64,000 nt of DNA from positions 41,275,536 to 41,339,535 of the forward strand of contig NC_079206.1 in the NCBI RefSeq assembly GCF_026745355.1. The letters are read 5' to 3'. The notes beneath the pieces were generated by a model, which saw nothing but the letters and a program-made list of their open reading frames with translations, ran no database searches and had not been told where the DNA came from. The number at the start of each line of letters is the position of its first letter. Position 1 is the stretch's first letter. Both the position numbers and the translations under genes were made by a program. The DNA is from Beta vulgaris subsp. vulgaris. Lineage: Eukaryota; Streptophyta; Magnoliopsida; Caryophyllales; Amaranthaceae. Positions 36,761 to 47,590 of the stretch are shown in pieces.

Positions 36761-37062
36761 TATTCTTGGATTGTAGCCCATATCAATTTCTTAATATAAT
36801 GCTTTTAATTATTTGAGTTAGCAATTTATAAATTATAACTCCTACAAGGTAGGGGCCATTTGCCGGGGCGTGGAGCTTGTTTGCAACGGGTGGGGGTTAC
36901 ATTGTCTCCTGCATCGTAGTATCCTACTAGGTCCACCAAGATTAATTAATGTTAAGGGAATCACTAAATCAGTAAATGCACAAAAATAAAAAATCCCAGA
37001 TAGGGTAGTGTCAAGGATCCCTTTCTTGAGACTCGTTTATGCAAATAGATTTAGATATTAAA
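36761..37062. other. Unassigned spacer
   Basis: AT-rich sequence with a G-rich patch (GGGGCCATTTGCCGGGGCGTG). It may include the end of the Copia LTR. No gene or repeat structure was recognised. Confidence 0.4.
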
Positions 37063-37322
37063 TTAGTTATTAGGTCCGAGCTATGCCTCGGGTAAGAAAG
37101 AATTTTCATTTATTAATATAATACTTTATGATAATAACACTAAATACAACTTAGCCTAGTGGACTTTAGTATATGTACTTGAGGTCTCAAGATCAAACCT
37201 TATACTATGCAATTTTTTAATTTTTTTATTGTACGTGGATTACATGAACTAAAACTCCCTAGGGAGAGCGCCACGTGGCACAATTTCTTGTTTTCGCACG
37301 CCATTTAGTATATTTGTATAGA
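37063..37322 (-). mobile_element. Short Helitron of the same family
   Basis: On the minus strand it begins TCTATACAAATATACTAAA and ends CCTAATAACTAA, with a hairpin arm CCGAG/CTCGG just inside the end. It sits between A and T, as required. Several internal blocks match the 577-bp Helitron (CGCCACGTGGC type motif, TGTATGTACTTGAGGTCTC, TAGCCTAGTGG), so it is an internally deleted relative in the opposite orientation. Confidence 0.85.
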
Positions 37323-38414
37323 TTTAATCTATTGCTAAATCCAAATCTAGGTTACCTTTTGCATGCTGGGTTTTTCTCATATCCTTAAATGTGGCTTTCA
37401 GCGATTAAATCCACAATCAGTACCAAGTTTATTTTCCAATTACATAAAAGTGATATTCCTTTTTTTGATAACCAAGGCTTGTTTATTCGAATTTTGATGA
37501 CCTTGTCAATCATAGATTAAATGGTCGCAGATGGTGGGGATTTTTGATGACATATGGGAGGAAGTAAATGGACAACAAAGGAAGAGAGAGATCAGAGAAG
37601 AAAAAGAAGGAAATGGGAAGAATTTTATTTTTACCATCTTAGCAGTTCACGATTCACGGTTTAATATGAGCTGATCGTGCTAAAATGTCGGATTATAAAA
37701 AAATAATTAAAATTCAAAATTATTTTGAGCGAAAGACCCAAAGATTAGATTATTAGAATAATTTTTTTTTAATATTTACTAATACAAAATTAAAGATATT
37801 AAGAATCAAAGGTAGTGTATTTGATAATGACAGAGAACGTATTATGCAAATATTTCATTCTTTAAAAAAATGGTTATTAGGCAAATATTGCATTCTTTAA
37901 TGAAGGGAGGAAGTAAAATGTGAGTCTAGCTATGTGGCTCACTCTTAGGCTTTAGCCAACTAAAAGCAAAGCAAAACTACATTCGCGCCGTTTCTTAGAG
38001 ATTATGCTAAGATAGTTTATCATCTAGAACTTTTTGGTATAACCTTGCATGAATCGGGATTAAAATTTCGAAGGAAAATTACTTATGCATCCTCTTTTCT
38101 TTCGTAGGGCATGTGAATACTCATGTAGGTGAGAGTAGTTCTCCTACATGTAGAATATTTGTACATATGGATGAAAAGTCATTTGAGAAAACATGGCCCA
38201 TGGGAGTCCTTGTATAAAAGGATGTGCGTTAACGAACAACTAATGAGGTAAGTAGAAGCTCCTATAAAAAGGAAGATATTCTATCCAACTATTGTCGTCC
38301 AAACAACGAAAAATTCCCATGAATATGAATATAAAATAAATTCTTATGAATTTGAATTTTATGAAAACTTCTACTTATCGTATGAACCAAATGACCATTT
38401 ACTATATGCACTAA
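37323..38414. other. Intergenic sequence 3' of the MATE gene
   Basis: AT-rich DNA without a recognisable protein, RNA gene or repeat boundary. Contains an A/G-rich patch at 37,555-37,620. Confidence 0.5.
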
Positions 38415-38729
38415 CGGTCCATTTGGTTAGTGGTCATAAATAATGGTAATGGTAATGAAATTTAGTGTAAATTTGTAAAAAAATTCTCATGTCAATGACC
38501 ATGGAAATGAAACTTTATCGCGAAATATGGATTTCCTTTTATAAATTTTCATTACCACCCAATACCACATTCGCAAATGGTAATGGATAATAATGAGATT
38601 TTATGAACAAAATGGAAATCTTGGGATGGAATAGCATTATCATAGGAAATGATATTAGATTTTTAGTATAAATTTACATTATAATGCATTACCATTCCCA
38701 CCATTTATGACCTCTTACCAAACGGGCAG
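38415..38729. mobile_element. Tourist-like MITE
   Basis: 315 bp with inverted ends CGGTCCATTTGGTTAGTGG and (inverted right end) CTGCCCGTTTGGTAAGAGG, both followed by TCATAAAT. It is flanked by TAA on both sides (38,412-38,414 and 38,730-38,732). TAA duplication and size fit PIF/Harbinger-derived MITEs. No coding. Confidence 0.8.
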
Positions 38730-38848
38730 TAAGGAGTGCCAACTTTTTTTCCACTAAAAAAAAGTACAAAATTTCGCAGTGTGATCTAGGTGCAACCATG
38801 ATCATACCTTAGATTGAAATGCTTAGTTTCCAGATATTGATTGTCGCT

Positions 38849-38908
38849 TCACAAAATTATCTCTTTGGGAACTTTGGATTCAAAGACTCTCTCTGTCGCT
38901 TTTGTGGC
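38849..38908 (-). CDS. MATE exon 8 with stop
   Basis: 60 nt after TTCCAG: ATKATERVFESKVPKEIIL and TGA. The family tail is typically …KATDRVYxS…, which supports this as the true last exon even though it is too short to show as an open frame alone. Confidence 0.8.
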   Translation of the reverse strand, partial: ATKATERVFESKVPKEIIL

Positions 38909-39013
38909 CTGGAAATGAGTCACACGATCATTGTCAGATTAACATCAGAGGAGGATTGGGAAAGCAAAAAAAAAATAAAAATGATATAGATATAACATCG
39001 GGAATGACTTTAC

Positions 39014-39100
39014 TTCTCGCTCCCAGTTTGTTTTCAGAGTAATGGCAAAGAAAGCGATAACTTGCACGATGAGTGCGCATATAATTCCTAGCCACAGACC
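39014..39100 (-). CDS. MATE exon 7
   Basis: 87 nt, exactly 29 codons: GLWLGIICALIVQVIAFFAI and then TLKTNWERE, the last helix and start of the cytosolic tail. Acceptor TTAAAG, donor GAA|GTAAAG. It would be read only if exon 6 were in frame. Confidence 0.88.
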
Positions 39101-39191
39101 CTTTAAGAAGAGATTGATGGTTAGTTTATACTTCATATTCATTAGTTAGAACATCAAATACAGGAGTAGATGTAGAAAAGTGAATGATTAC

Positions 39192-39312
39192 TTTCCCTCC
39201 AATGTGCATGAAAAATGCCAACAGGATACCGATTGGAAGACCCACTATATAAAATGACCCTATATATTGATAAATGCTCCGATTCTTTGCCAACAACATC
39301 CTCTAGCAACGC
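39192..39312 (-). pseudogene. MATE exon 6, carrying a two-base insertion
   Basis: After TTCAG| it reads GVARGCCWQRIGAFINI and then TAG. Two bases later the frame of the family resumes (GSFYIVGLPIGILLAFFMHI, then GGK|GTAATC). Length is 121 nt where 119 fits the phases of exons 5 and 7. The extra TA lies in ATATATA. The usual GCGWQ is GCCWQ here. In intact MATE proteins this exon encodes helix 11. Confidence 0.88.
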
Positions 39313-40084
39313 CTGAATGATCCACACAAATAAAAATACAGATACAAATACAATATCGTATCAACTCCTTGTATTACTAAAATAAACTTGTACTCCCCTG
39401 TATTTTTTTTATCTTTCTCACTTAAAATCTTGACAATATTCACAATTAGAGACAATCTTTTAGATTTTTTCTCAATATATAAGAAAAATTATAATCATGT
39501 GGGATCTTGTTTGATTTGTCTGAATGAGTACTTTATTAATATTTAATTATTATAATTTTTATTTAATAGATAATAAGTGCATTGGTAAACGTGCAAAGTC
39601 AAAGTAGGAAAGATAAAAAAATAGAGAGAGAGTATTTCCTTTCGTCACTAAATAATAGGCTATTGTTGACTTTTTAATAGTCAAAATATATTAACTTTGA
39701 TCATAAGTTTGTTAAAATTATATGTGAGTTATGATGGGTAGAAAATTTCTTTTGAATTTATTATGAATTATAAAAGTATTCTCCTGGGCTGAGATTGTAG
39801 ATTTATAAATTTATATTAATGATATAATGATAAAGATATTGATCAAAGTTGGATTAAAACTCGTATCAACCTCTTGCACCCCTAATTACTATGCACCCAA
39901 TAGAGTTATACAGGTTGTAATGATTACAATTTCTACTATTTTGTTTCTCTCTCCTTATATTTCCTTGCATTTTCAGTTTCTTTCTCATAAGTCAAAACTG
40001 CTTAATTTTCTCCCTTTTCAATTTCTTACTCAATTTTTCAGTTTTTCGTGATATATTTGATTATACAATTAAACATATTATAAA

Positions 40085-40244
40085 TTATAAGGATTATATT
40101 GTCAGTTTCGATATTGTATATTTGTGTATGGTATAATGTGTTTTTCAGTGCTATAATATGTTTATTTGTGATAGTGTTTCTTTGTGTTGTAGTGTGTTTG
40201 TTTGTGATTTAAAGTATTCCTTTCTAATATAGTGTATATGTTTG
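40085..40244 (+). repeat. Degenerate GTGATATAGTGTGTTTGT repeats flanking the Copia insertion
   Basis: Variants of TTGTG(A/T)TATAGTGTGTTT recur every 25-35 bp here and continue at 45,255-45,490 after the Copia element. The element therefore inserted into an existing AT-rich minisatellite of MATE intron 5. Confidence 0.7.
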
Positions 40245-40449
40245 TGTTAGACTATACATAATGTTGTGAGTATTATATTTTATATCTTTGGCCCAGTTGT
40301 ATCATTCTTGAGGCCCAATGTATTACTTAGCCCAGTCTTAGCTTTTGTAATTTATTAGGGTGTAAAGTTTACTTGAAAGAAAGTGAAAATACAACAACAC
40401 AAAAACCAATTCTCTCAACCTTCGAAGGCTTGCGGCTGCAGCCTTGTCA
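40245..40449 (+). repeat. 5' LTR of the young Copia
   Basis: 205 bp, TG…CA ends. Differs from the 3' LTR at four sites (A/G, G/T, C/T, T/G) with no indels. Confidence 0.95.
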
Positions 40450-40461
40450 TGGTATCAGAGC
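40450..40461 (+). promoter_or_regulatory. Primer-binding site of the young Copia
   Basis: TGGTATCAGAGC directly abuts the 5' LTR: a perfect initiator-Met tRNA complement. Confidence 0.95.
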
Positions 40462-40557
40462 TCCGGTGATCGGAGACCGTACGTAACGAATTTTCCGGCG
40501 ACCCTTATATGAGACTTAGCCTCGCTCGCGTGAAGTGTTAAGGAGAAAAACTCAGTG

Positions 40558-41574
40558 ATGGGGGACGAAAAAAAGGAAATTCCTGTGACGAAAGGGGAGT
40601 GGCAGGTGAACGCCACCTCCCCGTATTACTTGGGCTCCGGCGATCAGCCGGGCAATATGATCAGCCACGTGATGTTCTCCGGGGAGAATTACGTGGCCTG
40701 GGCCAGAGCGATGACGCTCTCCTTACGAGCACGGCGTAAGTTCGTGTTTGTTGATGGTTCGGTTGATAAACCGAGTGAACCGAATGCACTACTGGGTTTG
40801 GAAACTGTGCATTCAATGATTGTTTCGTGGCTTTTGAGGAGCATGGAGCCACGTATTGCGGCTACAATAATGCACGACAACGCTAAAGAGTTGTGGGACT
40901 ATCTCGAGCGGAGATTTTGTGTTGCCAACGGCCCTCGTATACAACAGATTAAGGAGGCCATTACTGATTGCAAGCAAACCGACACAATGAAAGTGGATGA
41001 ATACTATACGAAACTCACGGGATTGTATGATGAACTGGCAAGATTAAAACTTGTACCTTTGTGTGAGTGCAAGCAATGTGTTTGTGGTCTTGGGGCTAAA
41101 TTGGCGAAGGATAGGGAGGAGGAGATCTTCCACCAATTCTTGATCGGACTCGATCCGAAGTACGGCGCTGTGCGTACTAATTTGTTGTCCCAGCAGCCCT
41201 TAGGGGACTTGAATCGCGCGTATCAAGTGTTGATTCAAGAGGAGCAGTCGCGCATGGGTGCTCGTGGTAAGGACACTCAAGAGAATGTTCATGCATTTCT
41301 TGTGAGCAGTGAACGTGGGAGAGGGCGTCTCGATCGCATTGATAAAAGTAAATTGGTGTGCACACATTGCAAGAAGCAAGGGCATGAAGTAGGGACGTGC
41401 TTCAAGATTCACGGGAATCCGACATGGTACGAAGACCGCATTCGCGCACGCAACGCTGCAGCAGGGCGGTCCGATGGCGTGGCTGCTGGCGGGTCGGTCG
41501 CGTCTGGGGTTGGCGGTCAGTCCGCATCTGCTGGGAGTGGCCGTGGCAGTGGTGGCCAAAGTGGCAGTGGGTAG
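40558..41574 (+). CDS. Copia gag polyprotein
   Basis: 338 codons from ATG 40,558 (M-G-D-E-K-K). The capsid-like region holds SHVMFSGENYVAWARAMTLS, IVSWLLRSMEPRIAATIMHD, AKELWDYLERRF and FLIGLDPKYGAVRTNLLSQQ. A CCHC knuckle, CTHCKKQGHEVGTC, lies near residues 270-283, followed by a Gly/Ser-rich tail. It would form the virus-like particle that packages the element RNA. The stop at 41,572 is just before a run of nine Gs (41,588-41,596), and pol starts in another frame. Intact. Confidence 0.93.
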   Translation: MGDEKKEIPVTKGEWQVNATSPYYLGSGDQPGNMISHVMFSGENYVAWARAMTLSLRARRKFVFVDGSVDKPSEPNALLGLETVHSMIVSWLLRSMEPRIAATIMHDNAKELWDYLERRFCVANGPRIQQIKEAITDCKQTDTMKVDEYYTKLTGLYDELARLKLVPLCECKQCVCGLGAKLAKDREEEIFHQFLIGLDPKYGAVRTNLLSQQPLGDLNRAYQVLIQEEQSRMGARGKDTQENVHAFLVSSERGRGRLDRIDKSKLVCTHCKKQGHEVGTCFKIHGNPTWYEDRIRARNAAAGRSDGVAAGGSVASGVGGQSASAGSGRGSGGQSGSG

Positions 41575-41609
41575 AGTAAGGGGACAGGGGGGGGGCTCGC
41601 GTCAACGTT

Positions 41610-42870
41610 GTTCATGATGGTGCATTCAATGTTGCTGGTGAAGGTGGAACTCCCTTGGTCAATCTTACTCCTAAGCAGATTCAAACACTTATGAATCTCA
41701 TTAACAACGAAAATAATAACGGTGACCGTATGACGGGTGAGTTGTGTGATATTGCTTGGATCATTGACACAGGAGTGTCGCATCACATTACTGGTGCTTT
41801 GTCCTGTTTGAGTAATGTGCGCGAGGTGAGTGGGCGCCCAGTTGGTCTTCCTAATGGGAATACCGCCTATGCCACGGAGACAGGCGATGTTTATCTTGCC
41901 CCGTATCTTGTTTTGCGTGATGTATTGTTTGTGCCTGAATTTAATTGTAGCTTGATTTCTGTGTCACATTTGGTGTCGGATAATCAATGTACTGTCCAAT
42001 TCACTCCTTCTTTGTGTGCTATACATGACCTACCTTCAGGGACTCTGATTGGAGCAGGTGAACGGAGAGGGGGACTCTACTTCTTCCGCAAGGTGGCTGT
42101 GGCTCATGTTGTTGGTGACTCAGATTTGAGCCTGTTTGACCTGTGGCATCAAAGGTTAGGTCATCCTTCGGAGAAAGTTGTGAAGATGCTTCCTGCTGTT
42201 CGTTCTAGCTCTCTTAGGAAGAAATTGAGTAAAGTTTGTGATATTTGTCCTATGGCGAAACAAACACGAGATAGTTTTCCTGTTAGTTTGAATAAAGCTA
42301 GTCGTGTGTTTGAACTAGTTCATTGTGATTTGTGGGGACCTTATAGTGTGCCTTCTTCCTGTGGTGCTACTTATTTTTTGACTCTTGTTGATGACTATTC
42401 TCGTGCCGTCTGGGTTTCTTTGTTACATAATAAAACTGAGGTTTATCAACATTTCATTTCTTTTTGTGCTATGGTGCGTCGTCAATTTGATACTGATGTT
42501 AAGGTGGTTGGGAGTGACAATGGCACGGAATTTAATTGTCTTCATGATTTCTTTACTGCAAACGGAATTCTTTTTCAGACCTCATGTACTGGCACCCCTC
42601 ATCAAAATGGGCGAGTTGAGAGAAAACATCAACATATATTGAATGTGAGTCGTAGCTTAATGTTTCAGGCTAGCTTACCTATCGATTTTTGGGGTGAGTG
42701 TGTCCTTGCGGGCGTTCATATTATTAACCGTACTCCTTCTGGTGTTTTGGGGAACATCACTCCGTATGAAATGCTATTTGGTCATGCTCCTTAATTTGAT
42801 CTTTTACGTGTATTTGGATGTTTGTGTTTTGCTCATAATCAAAAGGCGAAGGGTGATATTTGCTCCTAGG
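41610..42870 (+). pseudogene. Copia protease and integrase
   Basis: In one frame it carries the protease site WIIDTGVSHHITG (D-T-G), the pre-integrase block LYFFRKVAVAHVVGD, and the zinc finger (H-X…H, then CDICPMAKQ). The integrase core follows: HCDLWGPY, VVGSDNGTEFN, GTPHQNGRVERKHQ (D, D, E). An in-frame TAA at 42,792 replaces the tyrosine expected in A-P-Y-F-D-L. The frame stays readable for 20 more codons, then two missing bases near 42,860 shift it. Confidence 0.9.
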
Positions 42871-45042
42871 AGTCGAAAGTGTGTTTTTATTGGGTATTCT
42901 CCGGGTAAGAAAGGGTGGAAGTTGTATGATTTGGAGACTCACACTATTTTTGTTTCTCGTGATGTGTTATTTTATGAACAACATTTCCCTTATGCATCTC
43001 CTTCTCCTGCCCCAGCCCATGACTCCCTACCTTCCCCCTCTATCTTTCCAGACGAGCCCACTTCCTCTCCTATATCTCTCGGCCCAGCAGCCTCTCCCTC
43101 ACAAACACATCCCTCACAAACCGGCCCATCCTCACCCGACCCTACTGCTTCCCCTCCAGGCCCATCTCTTCCTTCACCCGACCCCGACGCTAATTCCCTC
43201 CCAGCTGGCCCAGCTCGTGTTGAGCTTGCCAGCCCAGCTTCCTCCGAACCTTCTCTCGCGAACTCTCCCTCTTCTTCTGAGTCTGTTTCCTCTCCTGAAC
43301 TTGGTCGTGGTCATCGTATCAAACAACCTAGTGTTTTATTGCGGGATTTTGTGGCTCACTCTGCGGATTCCGAGACTCCCCCTCCAGGTTCAGTACATGC
43401 TTCACGTCCCTCAGGTACTACTCCTTATTCTATAGCTCACTTTGTGAATTGTGATAATTTTTCTCTGCCCCACCGTGCCTTTCTTGCAGCTGTTGATGCG
43501 GGCGTTGAGCCCCGCACTTTTAAAGAGGCCATGACCTCTTCTGGTTGGCGAGATGCCATGCAAAAAGAGATCGAGGCACTGGAGAATAACCAGACTTGGG
43601 TGATGACTTCTCTTCCTCCTGGTAAGAAAGCTTCGGGATGTAAATGGGTTTACAAGATCAAGTACAACTCTGATGGTAGTGTTGAACGCCTCAAAGCTCG
43701 TCTTGTTATTCTGGGTAATCATCAGGTAGAAGGGATTGACTTTAATGAGACTTTTGCTCCCGTGGCTAAAGTGGTTACTGTTCGTGCTTTTCTTGCTGTT
43801 GCTGCTGCTCGTAACTGGGAGGTACATCAGATGGATGTGCATAATGCTTTTCTCCATGGTGATCTCGATGAAGATGTATACATGAAACTTCCTCCTAGTT
43901 TCACCCCTCATCATCCAGGTCAGGTGTGTAAGTTGCAGAAATCTCTCTATGGTCTTCTTTAGGCTCCCCGCTGTTGGTTTGCTAAGCTTGCTGCTTCTCT
44001 GCGCCAGTATGATTTCTCTCAATCCTATTTAGATTATTCTCTTTTCACTTATTGTTGTGCTGGTATCCGTCTGAATGTGCTCGTGTATGTTGATGATATT
44101 ATCATTTCTGGCAATGATTCTGCTACTTTGACTGCTTCCAAACAATACCTGGGTGATTGTTTTCGTATGAAAGACCTTGGTCCTCTGAAATATTTTCTTG
44201 GACTTGAAGTTGCCCGTAGTGCTGATGGGTTCTTTGTCTCCCAGCGTAAGTACACCCTTGATATCATTGCTGAAGCTGGATTACTTGGCTCCAAACCGGC
44301 TCCTACACCCCTTGAACAAAATCACAACTTAGCCATGGCCGATGGCCCTTTGTATTCGAATATTTCTCAGTATCGTCGCCTTGTGGGGCGACTTATCTAC
44401 TTGGCTTTCACTCGTCCGGATTTGGCTTATGTGGTTCATGTCCTTGCTCAATTTATGCATGAACCTCGTCAACAACATTGGGAGGCAGTCCTTCGTGTTG
44501 TTCGTTACCTAAAGGGTTCTCCGGGCCAAGGTATTGTCTTATCTTCTACTTGTGATATGCATCTGACGGCTTGGTGTGATTCTGACTGGGCTAGCTGTCC
44601 TTTGACCCGTCAGTCTGTTACTGGGTGGATCGTGTTTCTTGGTTCGTCTCCTATATCCTGGAAGACTCGCAAACAACATACTGTTTCTCGTTCCTCTGCG
44701 GAGGCTGAGTATCGTTCCATGGCTGATGTTACTGCTGAACTTAAGTGGCTTCGTGCTCTTCTTGGTAGTCTTGGGGCCTCTCATTCTGGTGCCTGCTCTC
44801 TTTTCTGTGATAGCAAGTCTGCTCTTTACATCGCTCAAAATCCCATTTTTCATGAGCGCACCAAACACATTAAAGTTGATTGCCACTATATCCGGGACGC
44901 TATTCATGCGGGTTTGGTGTCTACTGCCCATGTTCCTACTACTGAACAACTGGCGGATCTTTTTACTAAGGCCCTCGGGTCTCGTCCTTTTCTTTATTTG
45001 CTTGGCAAGTTGGGCATTGCTGATCCCCATGCTCCAACTTGA
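42860..45042 (+). pseudogene. Copia reverse transcriptase and RNase H
   Basis: After the shift the frame reads [20 protein letters not shown], a Pro/Ser-rich linker, and RT blocks [57 protein letters not shown] and [18 protein letters not shown]. One TAG at 43,960 stands where Q is usual (…LYGLLQAP…). It continues with LVYVDDIIISGN (catalytic YVDD at 44,086-44,097) and RNase H (TAWCDSDWASCPLTRQSVTG, SSAEAEYRSMADVTAELKWL, FCDSKSALYIAQNP), ending at 45,042 beside the polypurine tract. Confidence 0.92.
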
Positions 45043-45049
45043 GGGGGGG
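45041..45049 (+). promoter_or_regulatory. Polypurine tract of the young Copia
   Basis: GAGGGGGGG immediately precedes the 3' LTR and overlaps the end of the pol frame. Confidence 0.9.
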
Positions 45050-45254
45050 TGTTAGACTATACATAATGTTGTGAGTATTATGTTTTATATCTTTTGCCCA
45101 GTTGTATCATTCTTGAGGCCCAATGTATTACTTAGCCCAGTTTTAGCTTTTGTAATTTATTAGGGTGTAAAGTTTACGTGAAAGAAAGTGAAAATACAAC
45201 AACACAAAAACCAATTCTCTCAACCTTCGAAGGCTTGCGGCTGCAGCCTTGTCA
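45050..45254 (+). repeat. 3' LTR of the young Copia
   Basis: 205 bp, colinear with the 5' LTR. Followed by the GTTTG target duplication. Confidence 0.95.
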
Positions 45255-45490
45255 GTTTGTGATATAGTGTTTCCGTGCATTAGTTGATTGTACGATTGAA
45301 TCTATTATAGAAGATTGGGATAATATTGTCAATTTTGATATAACGTCTTTGTATGTGATATAGTGTGTTTCTCTTTGCTATATTTTTTTTTTTTTTGCAA
45401 GAACTATAGTGTTTCTTTGTATTATAGTATATTTGATTGTGATATAATATATTTGTTTGTGATATAATGAGTTTGTATGTATTATAGTAA
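45255..45490 (+). repeat. Right half of the intron minisatellite
   Basis: Same TTGTGATATAGTGTGTTT-type units as 40,085-40,244, with a T-run at 45,385. It was contiguous with the left half before the Copia inserted. Confidence 0.65.
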
Positions 45491-45630
45491 TATGTGCCTT
45501 GATTTACGTACGTGAGTCTGGTACACACTAATTTTACCAGTGAACCACGTCCACACAAGTCGAATTGTCAACGTTTATATAATCAACCACAAGAAGGGAC
45601 GTCGATTTGACAACTAAAATAGGGTGTTAC

Positions 45631-45869
45631 CAGAGAGAACGCATGCGAGCCCGTCTAAAAAATTTGTCAATGCTAGTAGAGGCATCATGGTAGCTAAATA
45701 TGTAACCACTTCGATCTCGCTACTGTAAGCATAACCCCAAGCATTTCGTATCAATATAAGGACTAACCCCACAACAATACTCTCGAAGATTGTCATGCAT
45801 AAGACAACGTATACTGCTAATCTTGCTGATTGTGGATTGCCAGCTCCCAATTCATTGGATACCCTAGTA
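45631..45869 (-). CDS. MATE exon 5
   Basis: 239 nt after CTGCAG. It reads TRVSNELGAGNPQSARLAVY, the universally conserved MATE motif. Two helices follow (VVLCMTIFESIVVGLVLILI and the LATMMPLLALTNFLDGL segment), and the exon ends VLSG with donor G|GTAACA. Open and in phase. The following intron holds the 5-kb Copia element. Confidence 0.92.
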
Positions 45870-46054
45870 CTGCAGATAGACAAGACTAAACAAAATTTAG
45901 AGTCTACTTCGATAATCTTATCGTAATTTTTCTTCTTACTCATTAGAACTGTTCTTCAGGACTGCTCATAGTGTAAATTAGGTCTGTCATGTTTGTGAAA
46001 GCCAATTCAGGGAAAATAATTGCAAATTTTCTGAAAGCAACATAATTAACTGAC

Positions 46055-46111
46055 CTCACTGCACCACTGAGACCTTCAGGAATAACCCAGAAAAGTGAGG
46101 TAGTATTTAGG
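46055..46111 (-). CDS. MATE exon 4
   Basis: 57 nt, reading SLNTTSLFWVIPEGLSGAVS with its neighbours' split codons. Acceptor TTGCAG, donor AG|GTCAGT. This small exon is typical of plant MATE genes. Confidence 0.9.
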
Positions 46112-46945
46112 CTGCAAGAAGTTCCATGACAAAATAGGTTATTATCTTTACAAGCTTAGTTTCTACACCCGGGGGCACGATTTTATGTTCCCAGTTACAT
46201 GTTCTTATCATTACACTTACACCTGTATGTTCAAATCATATGAATATAAAGGCATCACAACAAAAAACTTCAGGTGTTAGAATAGAGTGAGTATGTTAAA
46301 ACAAAATTTGAGTCATTGATAAATCAAACATCACTGGATGATGAAAGAACTGTAGGTGGTAATGAAAAAACATTTAAATGGGAGTTGCCCTGAGTGAATT
46401 AAAGCCTAAAAGCCTAAAAAACATGTAAATATGTCAAAATCGAAAAAGAAGTTTGGTAAAGCCGAAAAGATGACTGTAAATTCGGTAGCTAGCTTTTAGA
46501 TTCGGGTAATGCTCCAAGCTATAGCACGGATAACACTTTATGGCATCACTGTAAAATCGTAATTTGAAATTGTCAAATTATGTCTGAATCCTCAAGTTTT
46601 AGTTTTTAAAACTATGTTCTTATTTAAGGGGCAATGCCTATGCCTGGGTTTTGCTTAGGGAGAGATAAGGAGTAGGGACAAAGAATGGAGATATGGGTAA
46701 GACATCATTTATCCCACATAATCAATACTTGTACTTGGGAGGAATTTGATACTGTCATCTATGAAGCCACTAAAGTTGGATATATAAATATGGAATGCGA
46801 AAAAGTTAGGCCACTAAACTTTAATTAGGCCAGACCGACCTGGTGGTACCGAAGTTGGACTTTGTTCTTCATATACCACTTTCGTATTCCATATCATCTC
46901 AATTCTCATATACCAAACAGCCCGGTACAATATTTAAATACCAAC

Positions 46946-47032
46946 CTGATAGAAAGCACTGAAGTTTCTAACGATGGATTTGGCAGAAGACCGGACAAGA
47001 GAACAATCATCTCGAAAGACCACATTTCCATG
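46946..47032 (-). CDS. MATE exon 3
   Basis: 87 nt between ACAG| and |GTTGGT. With the preceding TG it reads C-M-E-M-W-S-F-E-M-I-V-L-L-S-G-L-L-P-N-P, the conserved (C)LEWWSFE…LLPNP block that starts the second half of the transporter, ending SLETSVLSI. Ends in phase 2. Confidence 0.9.
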
Positions 47033-47590
47033 CTGTTTCAATCATAGGAAAGTAAAATTTTCTTAAGTTGCTTCTACTTCTATTAAGAAAGAAACAAAAT
47101 CAAATATCAAATGAAAATTCCAAACCACCTTACATCTATCCGTAATTGGAAAATTAAGAAATCATAGCAAATATAATTGCTTTTTTTAGAATCTACTATA
47201 TACCTCCCTCTCCAATTCAATTTTTTTTTTTTTTGAGGTTATCTAGTCAACTAATCTTGACTAATGTTGACTTTTAGAACTTAATAAAACTTGTATGAAC
47301 CACTTTAAGAACTTATTATTATTGAAAAGTCCAAATAAACTGAATAACACTACCATTGTTGATTGCAACATATCCATTTTTGCCATATATCTTTATCTTA
47401 TTATTTTAATTTAAGATGACCCCTACATCCACCTACCCACTTTTTCCTAAAGTCTTTCAAATTGTCTCAAGTGAATGCATCAAGTATCAGCTGATTTGAG
47501 GAGGGAATAATATACTCCAACATTGGCAAACAAAAAAAAGATCTTCAAAAAACTCAAAGTCTTCACATAGGAACATAGCAAGAACCTTAC

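Larger units (their letters stand above)
40245..45254 (+). mobile_element. Young Copia retrotransposon (Ale/Retrofit-like) in MATE intron 5
   Basis: It is 5,010 bp with 205-bp LTRs (TGTTAGACTATAC…GCAGCCTTGTCA), TSD GTTTG (40,240-40,244 and 45,255-45,259), primer site TGGTATCAGAGCTCC at 40,450 and a G-run polypurine tract at 45,041-45,049. The LTRs differ at four positions. Gag is intact; pol has a stop at 42,792, a two-base deletion near 42,860 and a stop at 43,960. Size, short LTRs and gag type fit the Ale/Retrofit group, which I infer without a tree. It lies opposite to the MATE transcript. Confidence 0.93.

Noticed and set aside
41517..44294. Minus-strand open frames inside the young Copia
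   Set aside because: Shadows of gag and pol on the plus strand.
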